Part shown: in pieces, positions 36,089 through 46,712 of the stretch
Numbering within the stretch: position 1 is the first letter of the stretch
Layout: the number at the start of each line of letters is the position of its first letter
Origin: an uncultured Sediminibacterium sp.
GTDB taxonomy: Bacteria > Bacteroidota > Bacteroidia > Chitinophagales > Chitinophagaceae
Reading direction: 5' to 3'
DNA: 64,000 bases
Assembly: GCF_946481145.1 (NCBI RefSeq)
Contig: NZ_CAMLMJ010000005.1
Coordinates: forward strand, 123,558-187,557
Notes under the pieces: generated by a model
What the model saw: the letters and a program-made list of their open reading frames with translations, nothing else
Told to the model about the DNA's origin: nothing
Database searches by the model: none
Made by a program: the position numbers and the translations under genes

Positions 36089-36298
36089 ATGTTGTCGTCT
36101 ACATTACTTTTTGGTATGCCCGGTGGAAGCGAATGGATCATTATTGTATTAGCAGTATTGATTCTGTTCGGTGGCAGAAAAATTCCTGAGTTTATGCGTG
36201 GTCTGGGTAAAGGTATCCGTGAGTTTAACGATGCCAAAAATAACGTGAAGAAAGAGATCGAGGAAGGTATAAAAGAGAAAGACCAGACTGCACAATAA
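36089..36298 (+). CDS. tatA: Sec-independent (twin-arginine) translocase subunit TatA
   Basis: A 69-residue pore-forming subunit of the Tat system, which exports folded proteins. Hallmarks are the N-terminal membrane helix (WIIIVLAVLILFGGRKIPEF, residues ~16-35) with the FGGRKIPE hinge, an amphipathic helix (MRGLGKGIREFNDAKNNVK), and a charged tail. A candidate promoter lies just upstream. tatC is not in the window. The DUF1501 protein at 3023 bears a twin-arginine-like signal and may be a client. Confidence 0.95.
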   Translation: MLSSTLLFGMPGGSEWIIIVLAVLILFGGRKIPEFMRGLGKGIREFNDAKNNVKKEIEEGIKEKDQTAQ

Positions 36299-36324
36299 AC
36301 ATTCATTTAAAAGGAATTTAGCCT

Positions 36325-37758
36325 TTGTTTCGTTTTAGCACAATCAAAGACTACCATATTGCATTACAGAACGGCCAAACCACCTGTGTGGAGGCCGTTC
36401 GTTTTTATATAGATGCTATTCAGCGTGATGCACACTTAAATGCTTGGCTTACTGTTTATGAAGCGGAAGCGCTTTCCCAGGCCGCCGCTTTAGATGCCGC
36501 ACGTTTGTCAGGTGAACCTATGTCTCCCTTACATGGTGTTATTGTTGGATTAAAGGATGTGATTTCTTATAAAGATCACCCACTATCTGCCGCCTCCCTA
36601 ATACTGAAAGATTTTACTGCTATTTACGATGCTACCGCAACCGCGCGTTTAAAAGATGCTGGTGCCATCATCATTGGTCGTCAAAACTGCGATGAATTCG
36701 CCATGGGAAGCACCAACGAATATTCTGCATATGGAGTGGTAAAAAATGCCAAAGACGAAACAAGGGTGCCGGGTGGCTCTTCCGGAGGCTCTGCTGTAGC
36801 CGTTCAGGCCGGACACTGTATGATTAGTTTGGGTTCAGATACCGGAGGCTCTGTTCGCCAGCCGGCAGACTTCTGCGGCATTATCGGTCTTAAACCCTCG
36901 TACGGAAGAATATCCAGGTATGGACTTATTGCTTACGCATCATCATTCGACCAGATTGGTATTTTTGGTACCAATGTAGCAGACGTGGCCCTGACTTTAC
37001 AAACTATATCCGGAGCAGATGAGTACGACAGTACAGTTGCTGATTTGCCTGTTCCATCTTATGCTACATTATTGGACGAACCCGTTGAATCTAAGCGCAT
37101 TGCCTATTTTAAGGAAGCACTTGATCATCCGGGCCTCGACCCGGCGATTAAAGCTGAAATAGAAGCCTTTATCAAAAAATTAACAGAACAGGGCTATACT
37201 GTAGAACCGGTTGATTTTGAATTGCTTGAATATATTGTTCCGACCTATTATATACTAACCACCGCAGAGGCTTCAAGCAACCTTTCACGCTTCGATGGGG
37301 TTCGTTTTGGCCATAGATCCAGCCAGCATTTTGAAGACCTTAATGCCCTCTATAAATCTTCCCGCTCGGAAGGTTTTGGTAAAGAAGTTAAGCGGAGGAT
37401 TATGCTCGGAAGTTTTGTATTAAGTGCCGGATATTTTGATGCATATTTCACTAAAGCCCAACAGGTTAGGGCAATGTTGCAGGAAAAAACAACCGCTATT
37501 TTCGGGAAATACGATGCAATTATTCTACCTACCGTTCCCGCACCCGCATTTAAAATCGGGGAGATGCAGGATGACCAGGTAGCTATGTTCCTGGCAGATA
37601 TCTATACAGTATTCGCTAACCTTGTAGGAATACCCGCTATTTCCATTCCCCTGTTCAAACACCCCAATGGCATGCCTTTCGGCCTCCAGATTATGACTTC
37701 TGCCTTTGATGAGGTATCTTTGCTGCGTCTTTCTAAACGGTTTATGGACATGCAGTAG
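36325..37758 (+). CDS. gatA: Aspartyl/glutamyl-tRNA amidotransferase subunit A
   Basis: A 477-residue amidase subunit of GatCAB, which makes Gln-tRNA(Gln) (or Asn-tRNA) from the mischarged precursor. The amidase catalytic triad is visible: Lys in VIVGLKDVIS (~74), the Ser pair in RVPGGSSGGSAVAVQAG, and the Ser in DTGGSVRQPADFCG. The start is TTG at 36325 with AAGGA at 36311-36315, spacing 9; the translation MFRFSTIKDYHIALQNG fits the family N-terminus and the next ATG is far inside. gatB and gatC are elsewhere. Confidence 0.95.
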   Translation: MFRFSTIKDYHIALQNGQTTCVEAVRFYIDAIQRDAHLNAWLTVYEAEALSQAAALDAARLSGEPMSPLHGVIVGLKDVISYKDHPLSAASLILKDFTAIYDATATARLKDAGAIIIGRQNCDEFAMGSTNEYSAYGVVKNAKDETRVPGGSSGGSAVAVQAGHCMISLGSDTGGSVRQPADFCGIIGLKPSYGRISRYGLIAYASSFDQIGIFGTNVADVALTLQTISGADEYDSTVADLPVPSYATLLDEPVESKRIAYFKEALDHPGLDPAIKAEIEAFIKKLTEQGYTVEPVDFELLEYIVPTYYILTTAEASSNLSRFDGVRFGHRSSQHFEDLNALYKSSRSEGFGKEVKRRIMLGSFVLSAGYFDAYFTKAQQVRAMLQEKTTAIFGKYDAIILPTVPAPAFKIGEMQDDQVAMFLADIYTVFANLVGIPAISIPLFKHPNGMPFGLQIMTSAFDEVSLLRLSKRFMDMQ

Positions 37759-37812
37759 GTAGGAATTCCGAGCCAAACTGCACCCATTAACGTATTAAAT
37801 TGATTCTTAAGC

Positions 37813-38874
37813 ATGAAGTGGTTTGGCATCAGTATACAAAGTCATATAAGCACAAGCAAAGCCTTGCTGATCTGTTTTGCATTTGTGGCAGGTAGTCTGG
37901 GCGTAATGTCATTTAAACCAGACCCCGGATATGGAACCAAAAAAATGTCCGATTCTCTCAGCGATAAAACGGCTTTTAAAAGTCTTTTCAATAACAATCG
38001 TTTCGATGCATCGAAGCCTTATGCCAGCCAGCTAAATCCCCGTGCGGTTGCCTTTGTACAGGAATATGTGCGGAAGAATGGTGAATCGCTCGAAAAAATG
38101 AAAACCTGGGGCAAACCCTATTTTGATCTTTACGACAATATCCTTACCGTATACGGCTTACCCAGAGAAATGAAATATCTAAGCGTAATTGAAAGTCACC
38201 TGGGTGCTAATATTGTTTCCTGGGCCGGTGCCGCAGGTCCCTGGCAGTTGATGCCTTATGAAGCAAAACGATTTGGTTTAAGGGTAGGAAATGTAGACGA
38301 TCGTACCGATTATTATAAAAGTACTCACGCTGCCGCCAAACTCATGCGCGAGCTGTATACCGAATTCAACGACTGGCTATTGGTAGTGGCTGCTTACAAT
38401 GCAGGAGCTGGACGGGTAAAGCAGGCTATCCGCAAATCGGGTAGTAGAGACTTCTGGGAATTGCAATATCACCTGCCTGAGGAAACCAGGAACCATGTTA
38501 AGAAATTCATCGGTACGCATTATGCTTTTGAGGGAAGTGGTGGTTGGACTACCATGACTGCCTCTGAAACCGAAATGAAAAAGGCAGCATTGTTAACCAG
38601 TGCAGAAGTGGTGCTGAGTCCGGAAGAGCTGAATAATTCAACTGTAGTGGAAATAACGGGCCGTTACAATTCATTGGTAGTTACGAATGCATTACTGATG
38701 GATCTAAACCAGTTTAACCGCTGGAACCCTGGGTTTGATAAAACATTGGCAGAAGGTAAGAAGTATACCATGCGTATTCTAAAAGATAAGGAAGCTGTAT
38801 TTCATGCAAAGAAACAGCAGTTGTTAATGGAATCGGTGAAAGCCTTATTGGAAAACACAGTGGTAAGTAAATAG
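37813..38874 (+). CDS. Lytic transglycosylase (MltD-like)
   Basis: A 353-residue exported muramidase that cleaves peptidoglycan. A signal peptide or anchor (residues ~15-36) precedes an SLT domain (~105-240): catalytic Glu in KYLSVIESHLGAN, then SWAGAAGPWQLMPYEAKRFGL, DDRTDYYKSTHAAAKLM and VVAAYNAGAGRVKQAI. The C-terminal ~90 residues resemble the second half of MltD proteins, with a degenerate LysM-like segment (FNRWNPGFDKTLAEGKKYTM). Full-length MltD often has several LysM repeats, so this one is short. It follows gatA by 54 bp and converges on pabB. Confidence 0.92.
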   Translation: MKWFGISIQSHISTSKALLICFAFVAGSLGVMSFKPDPGYGTKKMSDSLSDKTAFKSLFNNNRFDASKPYASQLNPRAVAFVQEYVRKNGESLEKMKTWGKPYFDLYDNILTVYGLPREMKYLSVIESHLGANIVSWAGAAGPWQLMPYEAKRFGLRVGNVDDRTDYYKSTHAAAKLMRELYTEFNDWLLVVAAYNAGAGRVKQAIRKSGSRDFWELQYHLPEETRNHVKKFIGTHYAFEGSGGWTTMTASETEMKKAALLTSAEVVLSPEELNNSTVVEITGRYNSLVVTNALLMDLNQFNRWNPGFDKTLAEGKKYTMRILKDKEAVFHAKKQQLLMESVKALLENTVVSK

Positions 38875-38890
38875 CCAACATTCGAATATT

Positions 38891-38931
38891 CTTGGTCCAT
38901 AGTCCATAGACCATGGACTATGGACTTCAAG
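38891..38931. repeat. Palindromic heptamer array (CATAGTC family) between convergent genes
   Basis: GGTCCAT, AGTCCAT, AGACCAT, GGACTAT on a 7-bp step, with CTTG/CAAG at the outer ends. The whole element is close to a perfect palindrome. It lies exactly between the ends of the transglycosylase gene and the convergent pabB, so it probably terminates both. Confidence 0.82.
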
Positions 38932-40167
38932 CTAAGAAGGTTCAAGCACTTTCCGTATAGCAGCCGCTTTCAACAAACATTCTTCATATTCTTTCTCCGG
39001 ATCACTGTAAAAGGTAATACCTCCACCAACCTGGTATCCCAGGTACTTGTTTTTTTCATTATAGAGTATACTTCGGATCACCACATTGAAATCAAAATCG
39101 CCCTGAGGGTCAATATATCCTACGGCGCCAGAATATAGGCCTCTTTTTGTGGGCTCATATTGATCAATTAGCTCCATGACCCTTTTTTTGGGGGCACCGG
39201 TCATGCTACCCATGGGAAAACATGCTTTTAATATGCTTGAGAAGGGCGTAGAGCGACTTAATTCTCCTTCGATGGTAGATATCATCTGGTGCACCTGCGG
39301 GAAGCTGTAGATGCCAAATAACTCTTTTACCAGCACGGTCCCCTCTGTACAAACCTTACTTAAGTCGTTCCTCACCAGGTCTACAACCATTACATTTTCA
39401 CTTTTGTCCTTTTCACTTAGTTTCAGCGCTTCTTTTAATTGAAGATCAAGCGCATCGTTATTTAGATTTCTGCTAATGGTACCTTTGATTGGTTGAGAAA
39501 TAAGTTTGTTGCCTTTTTTCTGTAAAAATCTTTCAGGACTCGCACAGAGCAGGTAACTATGGTCAATTTTATAATAACAGGCAAATGGGTTAGGGGAGAG
39601 ATTTGTAAGTTGCTGATAAAGGGCCGGTGGATTTATTTCCGCATCTGTTGCATAAAATTCCTGACAATAATTGATCTCGTAACAATCGCCTCTAAGAATA
39701 TGTTGCCTGAGTTGTTGAATAACCTGAATATAGGCTGTTTTATCCAACCTCGGTTGAATCTGCAATGGAGGTAACACTACTGAAGGTTCAGGTAATACGT
39801 TGTTGATTGACTCGAAAATTGATACCGGATCTTCCTGTCCATAACAGATGATTTCCAGTTGGTCCTGTTTCAGTTGTAATACAACAGAGGGAACAAAAAA
39901 GTATAGATCTGGGAATTCAATACCGTCCTGTTTAGCCGAGGGCAACATGGTTTCAACCTGGTTCTTTGTATCATATCCGATATGACCGAAAATCCAGTGC
40001 CCCCTGTGTTGCTGTAGAAAAACATCCAGATCGCTGAGCGCAGCATTGGCGGATACCATTGCTATTGCCCCACAGCCAGCAATACATTCAACGTTTGTAT
40101 GGTTAGATTGGTACTGGTGATTATCCAGAAAAGCACAAATGTTGAACCGGTTGGCCCAGTTCAACAT
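38932..40167 (-). CDS. pabB: Aminodeoxychorismate synthase component I
   Basis: A 411-residue chorismate-binding enzyme that makes 4-amino-4-deoxychorismate for folate synthesis. The C-terminal chorismate domain (~150-405) has GDCYEINYCQEF, CASPERFLQKKGNKLISQPIKGT, KDKSENVMVVDLVRNDL, FGIYSFPQVHQM and AVGYIDPQGDFDFNVVIRS. PIKGT, with its lysine, is typical of PabB rather than anthranilate synthase. The N-terminal part is short compared with TrpE (~500 residues). No glutaminase or lyase gene is adjacent. TrpE cannot be fully excluded but length and motif favour PabB. Confidence 0.9.
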   Translation of the reverse strand: MLNWANRFNICAFLDNHQYQSNHTNVECIAGCGAIAMVSANAALSDLDVFLQQHRGHWIFGHIGYDTKNQVETMLPSAKQDGIEFPDLYFFVPSVVLQLKQDQLEIICYGQEDPVSIFESINNVLPEPSVVLPPLQIQPRLDKTAYIQVIQQLRQHILRGDCYEINYCQEFYATDAEINPPALYQQLTNLSPNPFACYYKIDHSYLLCASPERFLQKKGNKLISQPIKGTISRNLNNDALDLQLKEALKLSEKDKSENVMVVDLVRNDLSKVCTEGTVLVKELFGIYSFPQVHQMISTIEGELSRSTPFSSILKACFPMGSMTGAPKKRVMELIDQYEPTKRGLYSGAVGYIDPQGDFDFNVVIRSILYNEKNKYLGYQVGGGITFYSDPEKEYEECLLKAAAIRKVLEPS

Positions 40168-40236
40168 TTGCGCTTTACATTCTTTGAAATCTGTTATAGG
40201 GAAAGAATGAGTGATATGCAGTTGGTTTAGGATGAT

Positions 40237-40692
40237 CTAGAAATCATCGTCATCATCATCATCGAATCCACTATTCTTGTCGTTGAACAAGTCGAATTCT
40301 TTGAAGTCTTCATCTAATTTGAAGTCGTCATCATCGTCTTCACCTTTCTTTTTACCACCTCCGGCTTTTTTGCCTTTGCTTTTGGGAATATCAAATTCGT
40401 CGAAGTCTGGATCCCAGTCGTCGTCTTCTTCTGCCTTATCCCAATCATCATCAGCTTCTTCGTCGCCATCATCATCATCGTCGTCATCATCTTTCGATTT
40501 TTTAGACGCAGATTTAGTAGCTGATTTTTTTGATGATGGTTTTACATCCATTTCATCATCATCATCATCTAAATCATCATCATCGTCTTCCAATTGTTTT
40601 TTACCTTTTGGAGACGGTTTCTCATCAGCCTGTTTTGGTGCTGATTTCTTTGGGGTCGAGGATTTTTTATCCTTATCAGATCTTGCTGCCAT
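40237..40692 (-). CDS. Low-complexity acidic/lysine-rich protein
   Basis: A 151-residue protein made of alternating Lys/Ser/Pro-rich and Asp runs (for example LEDDDDDLDDDDDEMD, KKSKDDDDDDDDGDEE) and ending in a run of seven Asp and Phe. It starts MAARSDKDKKSSTPKK. It has no folded domain, signal peptide or membrane segment and should be disordered. The minus-strand location right after purA, the ATG and a stop aligned with coding composition support a real gene. Similar acidic tails occur in Bacteroidota proteins that bind nucleic acid or chaperones, but the function is unknown. The Asp runs are written as GAT/GAC triplet arrays and could vary in length. Confidence 0.75.
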   Translation of the reverse strand: MAARSDKDKKSSTPKKSAPKQADEKPSPKGKKQLEDDDDDLDDDDDEMDVKPSSKKSATKSASKKSKDDDDDDDDGDEEADDDWDKAEEDDDWDPDFDEFDIPKSKGKKAGGGKKKGEDDDDDFKLDEDFKEFDLFNDKNSGFDDDDDDDF

Positions 40693-40778
40693 ATTCCAAT
40701 AAGATTAACTGCGTAAAATTTCAACGCAAATTCTTATTAACCAAAAAAATTTTTCTGTTACAAATGCAATGCCACAAA

Positions 40779-42216
<1,438 letters not shown>

Positions 42217-42220
42217 TCAC

Positions 42221-44482
42221 TTATTTCCCTTCGGTTTCAGCATCAAAACGATCAACTGTTTGTATTCCGTTCAGTGATTTCAAACGCAAGACAAGTTCTT
42301 CCAATTCTTCTTTATCGTGAACGAATACTTTTATGGTGCCCTCAAACAAACCTTCTCTCGATTCGATGGTGAGTCCGGCAATATTGATTTTCAGGTCGCC
42401 ACTGATCACATTGGTTATTTTATTGATAACACCAACATCATCCAATCCTACAATTTTCAAACCGGTTAGGAATGAAATTTCTTTGTTTTTGGCCCATTTG
42501 GTCTTAACCACCCTATGTCCATAGTTTGCCAACAATTGTGCTGCATTCGGGCAACCGGTACGGTGAATGATCAAACCTTTACCCGTGCTCACAAAACCAA
42601 ATACATCATCACCCGGAATCGGGTTGCAGCATTTGGCAAGCGAATACATGATTTTATCACTGCTTTCTCCAAATATGATGAGTTCAGAATCTTTTTTACC
42701 GTAAGATTTTTGTGTGGTCTCTGTTCCGGGATCCTGAATAATGGGTTTTGGTTTAGGTATTTCAATTTTATCGCCCAATACCTGGAAGTCCTTTAATTCT
42801 TTCAGGTCAATCAGTTTTGTAGCGATTTTATAGTGCAGGTCAAGCGAAGAAGGTAACTTATAAAACTGAACCAGTTCTTCAATATTATACTGACTGTAAG
42901 CGGCTCCCATGCTTTCCAGTTTTCTCTGTAAAACATATTTGCCGTCTTCCGCTACTTTTCTTTTCTCTTCCCTTAGTGCATCTTTAATTTTATTCCTTGC
43001 TTTGGCTGTAACAACAAAGCCTAGCCAGTCTTCAGAAGGTTTCTGCTTATTGCTTGTAATAATTTCTATCTGATCACCACTACGTAGTTTATGGCTGATG
43101 GGCACCAGCTTATGGTGCACTTTTGCACCGATACATTTTGTGCCGATGGCGGAGTGAATGGAAAATGCAAAATCCAATGCTGTACTTCCTGTAGGCAACA
43201 TTTTCACTTCGCCTTTTGGTGTGTACACATAAATTTCTTCTGCGAGGAAAGAGGTTTTAAAATCTTGTAAGAAGTCTACGCCTTCTGTATCCTGCGTACT
43301 CAAGACCTCACGGATCTGTCCAAACCATTTATCGAAGCGGTCCTCATCATTACTTCCTTCTTTGTATTTGTAATGTGCCGCAAGACCTTTCTCTGCAATT
43401 TCATTCATACGTTTGGTACGTATCTGTACTTCTACCCATTTACCCTGGGGGCCCATTACCGTAGTGTGCAATGCTTCATATCCATTGCTTTTTGGGTTGC
43501 TGAGCCAGTCGCGTAAACGTTCAGGAGAAGGAATGTATTCATCAGTAATCATGGAATACACTTTCCAGCAATCTTCTTTTTCTTTTTCTGGAGGAGAGTC
43601 CAATATCACACGAATGGCGAAGAGGTCGTAAACTTCTTCAAATGCCACCCCTTTCTTCTTTATTTTATTCCAGATAGAATGGATGCTTTTGGGACGGCCA
43701 TAGATTTCAAAATTGAAATTGGCGGCCTGCATTTTTTCTTTTAGTGGTCGGATGAATTCATTGATATACCTGGTTCTTTCGCGTTTTGTTTCTGCCAGTT
43801 TTTTAGCAATATCGCGATATGCTTCAGGTTCCATGTATTTCATGGAAAGGTCTTCCAGTTCGGTTTTTATGCTATACAAACCCATTCTATGGGCCAGTGG
43901 TGCATAAACCCAAACTGTTTCGGAAGCTATTTTAAGCTGTTTTTCCCTTTTCATGTGGTCGAGCGTACGCATATTGTGTAAGCGATCGGCCAGTTTTATC
44001 AGAATTACCCTTGGGTCATCTGTTAGGGTCAGCAGAATTTTTTTAAAGTTCTCAGCCTGTTGGGAAGTGTTGGTATCCATGACTGTAGAAATCTTGGTAA
44101 GACCGTCTACAATACGGGCGATCTCCGTTCCAAATTCCCTTTCCACGTCTTCCAGGCTAATATCGGTGTCTTCGACCGTATCATGTAAAAGGGCGCAGAT
44201 GGTACTTCGAACCCCGAGTCCGATTTCTTCCACACAAATCATAGCTACCGCAATGGGGTGAAGTATATAGGGTTCACCACTTTTGCGGCGCATGGTTTTA
44301 TGTGCATCGGCTGCCATTTGAAAGGCATGACGCACCAGTTCCTTATCTCCCTTTTTCAGCTTTGATTTCAGGCTCCTTAACAGTGCACGGTAATGCCTGA
44401 TGATCTCATTTTTTTCCTGTTCCGGGTTTAGGTTATACTTGGGTAATGCCGCCTCCACGGGTATTTCTTGCGCTTGCTCCAT
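42221..44482 (-). CDS. Bifunctional (p)ppGpp synthetase/hydrolase
   Basis: A 753-residue RelA/SpoT (Rel) protein that makes and breaks the alarmone (p)ppGpp. The HD hydrolase domain is intact (YILHPIAVAMI, CALLHDTVEDTD, LADRLHNMRT; ~residues 60-190). The synthetase domain contains EIYGRPKSIHSIWNK and VYDLFAIRVILD; TGS (EIYVYTPKGEVKML), a conserved Cys region (SLAKCCNPIPGDDV) and ACT follow. ATG at 44482 (MEQAQEIPVEA) is chosen because the frame upstream opens with a TTG inside a heptamer repeat. Both activities should be present. The protein probably links amino-acid starvation to growth control. Confidence 0.95.
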   Translation of the reverse strand: MEQAQEIPVEAALPKYNLNPEQEKNEIIRHYRALLRSLKSKLKKGDKELVRHAFQMAADAHKTMRRKSGEPYILHPIAVAMICVEEIGLGVRSTICALLHDTVEDTDISLEDVEREFGTEIARIVDGLTKISTVMDTNTSQQAENFKKILLTLTDDPRVILIKLADRLHNMRTLDHMKREKQLKIASETVWVYAPLAHRMGLYSIKTELEDLSMKYMEPEAYRDIAKKLAETKRERTRYINEFIRPLKEKMQAANFNFEIYGRPKSIHSIWNKIKKKGVAFEEVYDLFAIRVILDSPPEKEKEDCWKVYSMITDEYIPSPERLRDWLSNPKSNGYEALHTTVMGPQGKWVEVQIRTKRMNEIAEKGLAAHYKYKEGSNDEDRFDKWFGQIREVLSTQDTEGVDFLQDFKTSFLAEEIYVYTPKGEVKMLPTGSTALDFAFSIHSAIGTKCIGAKVHHKLVPISHKLRSGDQIEIITSNKQKPSEDWLGFVVTAKARNKIKDALREEKRKVAEDGKYVLQRKLESMGAAYSQYNIEELVQFYKLPSSLDLHYKIATKLIDLKELKDFQVLGDKIEIPKPKPIIQDPGTETTQKSYGKKDSELIIFGESSDKIMYSLAKCCNPIPGDDVFGFVSTGKGLIIHRTGCPNAAQLLANYGHRVVKTKWAKNKEISFLTGLKIVGLDDVGVINKITNVISGDLKINIAGLTIESREGLFEGTIKVFVHDKEELEELVLRLKSLNGIQTVDRFDAETEGK

Positions 44483-44506
44483 ATCAGGATACGAATATAC
44501 GAAATC

Positions 44507-44588
44507 GTCAATCGTCAATGGTCAATTGTCAATTGTGAATGGGCAATATGGGTGGGTAATATTCACCATTGACAATTGACCATTCACC
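44507..44588. repeat. Inverted heptamer array (GTCAATG/GTGAATG family)
   Basis: GTCAATC, GTCAATG, GTCAATT, GTCAATT, GTGAATG, GGCAATA on a 7-bp step (44507-44548) and a complementary arm at 44561-44588 (ATTCACC, ATTGACA, ATTGACC). It lies between the divergent relA/spoT and ABC genes and supplies a misleading in-frame TTG upstream of relA/spoT. Confidence 0.85.
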
Positions 44589-44638
44589 TTCTTAACTAAA
44601 ATTTACAGCATCGGTAATTACCACCCGGGCTTTGTGCT

Positions 44639-44646
44639 TAACTTTG
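44639..44646 (+). promoter_or_regulatory. Candidate -7 box of the ABC exporter
   Basis: TAACTTTG fits TAnnTTTG and ends 9 bp before the ATG at 44656. A convincing -33 element is not present. Confidence 0.4.
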
Positions 44647-44655
44647 GCGCCTGTC

Positions 44656-46479
44656 ATGACTGAAACGAGTAAAAAGAAAGTCTTCGATTTTTCCTTATTG
44701 TCGCGGGTGTTTCATTTTGTGAAACCTTACCGTCGCAGCTTCTACCTGAGTATTATGCTTGCGGTAGTAATGGCGGTATTTGCACCTATTAGACCCTACC
44801 TGATTCAATTAACGGTGAACAAGGCTACCGGAAAACCGGTTGACGCACCTGGTTGGCTGGAAAGTCTGCTATTTAATACAGATATTTCTGATGCCAGCAG
44901 GTTTATTATCGCAGTAACCATTTTCCAGATTGTGTTTCTTTTTGTTGAAACTTCGGTGCGGTTTGTATTCAGCTTTATCACAGCTTCTATGGGGCAACAT
45001 GTGGTAAAAGACATGCGTAATGCTACTTACAAAAAGATACTTGGACTAAACCTCCGCCAATTTGACCAGACACCAATTGGCACACTTACTACCAGAACCA
45101 TTGATGATATTGAAAGGATCAATGATATTTTTTCTGACGGACTCATTCCCATCATTGCGGATATTTTGGTTATCGTGGTTACACTGGGGGTAATGTTCTG
45201 GGAAAACTGGCAGTTGACACTTATTTGTCTTGCACCATTTCCTATCATGATTATTGCTACTTATTATTTTAAGGAAAGCGTAAATAAGAGTTTTATCAGC
45301 GTTCGTAATGCAGTGGCAAGTTTAAATGCCTTTGTACAGGAGCATATTACGGGAATGCAGGTGGTGCAGGCATTTGCGGCAGAAGATAGGGAGATGAACA
45401 AGTTCAAAAAAATCAACGCCGAACACCGTAATGCAAATATCAAAGCCATTTTTGCCTATTCTGTTTTTTTTCCGGTAGTGGAAGTGGTGCTGGCATTAAG
45501 TATAGGATTACTGGTTTGGTGGATCGCCGGAAAACCGGATGCAACCAGTCCGGGATTATTAATGGCATTCATCCTCTATTTGAACCAGATATTTCGCCCA
45601 CTAAGGGTAATAGCAGATAAGTTCAATGTGTTACAAATGGGAATGGTTGCTGCAGAAAGGGTGTTTAAGGTGATGGATAATAAAGATGAAATTACTGCTG
45701 CTGATTATGGAACTCATTCGCCGGAGAATATTAAGGGAGATATTGAACTCGATCATGTTTCTTTCGCCTACACTGAGGAACAATATGTTTTAAAAAACAT
45801 CAACTTTCAGGTAAAAGCAGGAGAAACTGTGGCATTGGTAGGACATACCGGAAGTGGTAAAACATCGATCATCAGTTTATTGAACAGGTTATACCAGGTG
45901 CAAAAGGGGGAAATACGGATTGACGGTGTTGATATTAACAGTTATGATATTGAACGCCTGAGAAAAAGTATTGGTGTTGTGTTACAAGATGTGTTCCTGT
46001 TTTCCGGCTCAGTATTAGATAATATTACGCTTCGTAACCCGGCTATTTCAAAAGAACAGGTAGAAGAAGCAGCGAAAATGATTGGGGTGCATGATTTTAT
46101 TATGCAGTTGCCCGGTGGGTATGATTATAATGTAATGGAGCGGGGAAGTACATTGAGTTTGGGTCAGCGCCAGTTGTTATCTTTTATCAGAGCCTTGCTT
46201 TATAATCCCTCTATCCTCATTTTAGATGAAGCAACTTCATCCATAGATACGGAAAGCGAAATGCTGATTGAAAAAGCAATAGATCAACTCATCTCAGGCC
46301 GAACGTCTATTGTTATTGCGCATAGACTTTCTACCATACGCAAAGCAGATAAGATTATCGTGTTAGATAAGGGTGAAATAAAGGAGATGGGTAGTCATGA
46401 TGAACTTTTGTTAATGGGTGGATTTTATGCTAAATTGCATGAGATGCAGTTTGAAAAAAAGAAAGCTGTGTTAGCTTAG
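44656..46479 (+). CDS. ABC exporter, fused membrane and ATP-binding domains
   Basis: A 607-residue half-transporter of the MsbA/BmrA type. The ATG at 44656 (MTETSKKKVFDFS) is preferred over an in-frame GTG-like start 24 bp upstream. The six-helix membrane domain covers ~30-330; the ATPase has Walker A GHTGSGKTSIISLL, signature LSLGQRQLLSFIRALL, Walker B ILILDEATSSID and IAHRLSTIRKADK. The signature has Leu instead of Gly at its third position (LSLGQ), a variant seen in many heterodimer-type exporters. It may act as a homodimer or pair with another half. Followed 3 bp later by a small gene. Confidence 0.93.
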   Translation: MTETSKKKVFDFSLLSRVFHFVKPYRRSFYLSIMLAVVMAVFAPIRPYLIQLTVNKATGKPVDAPGWLESLLFNTDISDASRFIIAVTIFQIVFLFVETSVRFVFSFITASMGQHVVKDMRNATYKKILGLNLRQFDQTPIGTLTTRTIDDIERINDIFSDGLIPIIADILVIVVTLGVMFWENWQLTLICLAPFPIMIIATYYFKESVNKSFISVRNAVASLNAFVQEHITGMQVVQAFAAEDREMNKFKKINAEHRNANIKAIFAYSVFFPVVEVVLALSIGLLVWWIAGKPDATSPGLLMAFILYLNQIFRPLRVIADKFNVLQMGMVAAERVFKVMDNKDEITAADYGTHSPENIKGDIELDHVSFAYTEEQYVLKNINFQVKAGETVALVGHTGSGKTSIISLLNRLYQVQKGEIRIDGVDINSYDIERLRKSIGVVLQDVFLFSGSVLDNITLRNPAISKEQVEEAAKMIGVHDFIMQLPGGYDYNVMERGSTLSLGQRQLLSFIRALLYNPSILILDEATSSIDTESEMLIEKAIDQLISGRTSIVIAHRLSTIRKADKIIVLDKGEIKEMGSHDELLLMGGFYAKLHEMQFEKKKAVLA

Positions 46480-46482
46480 CAA

Positions 46483-46710
46483 ATGCCTGCAAAATTTTCT
46501 GATAATAGCAAGGAAGAAAACGGTTCATTAAAAATTCAGGAACCTCATTTTTCATATGGCCCTTCCGAAGAAGAGCAGTTGTCTCGTGCGCTTAGACGAA
46601 CATATACCGAACGTTTTCTGGTAATGACCAAGCTGATGAAAATGAATATGATGGTCCGAAAAGCAAAAATTACACACCAACAATCCGAAGAACCGGAACA
46701 ATCTGAATAA
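46483..46710 (+). CDS. Small charged protein of unknown function, partner of a nucleotidyltransferase
   Basis: A 75-residue protein, hydrophilic and helical, with the central stretch EEEQLSRALRRTYTERFLVMTKLMKMNMMVRKAKI. No known domain is recognised. The start lies 3 bp after the ABC exporter stop and the stop lies 2 bp before the next start, so it is tightly coupled to a DUF6036-type nucleotidyltransferase gene. A small gene upstream of a nucleotidyltransferase is the layout of MNT-type toxin-antitoxin pairs; that analogy is a guess. Since the partner is a broken gene, this one may be a remnant too. Confidence 0.65.
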   Translation: MPAKFSDNSKEENGSLKIQEPHFSYGPSEEEQLSRALRRTYTERFLVMTKLMKMNMMVRKAKITHQQSEEPEQSE

Positions 46711-46712
46711 CA

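Noticed and set aside
40277..40702. Ser-rich 141-codon frame opposite the acidic protein
   Set aside because: It is the complement of the Asp runs (GAT/GAC read as ATC/TCA/GTC); the minus-strand gene has a sensible start and neighbours.
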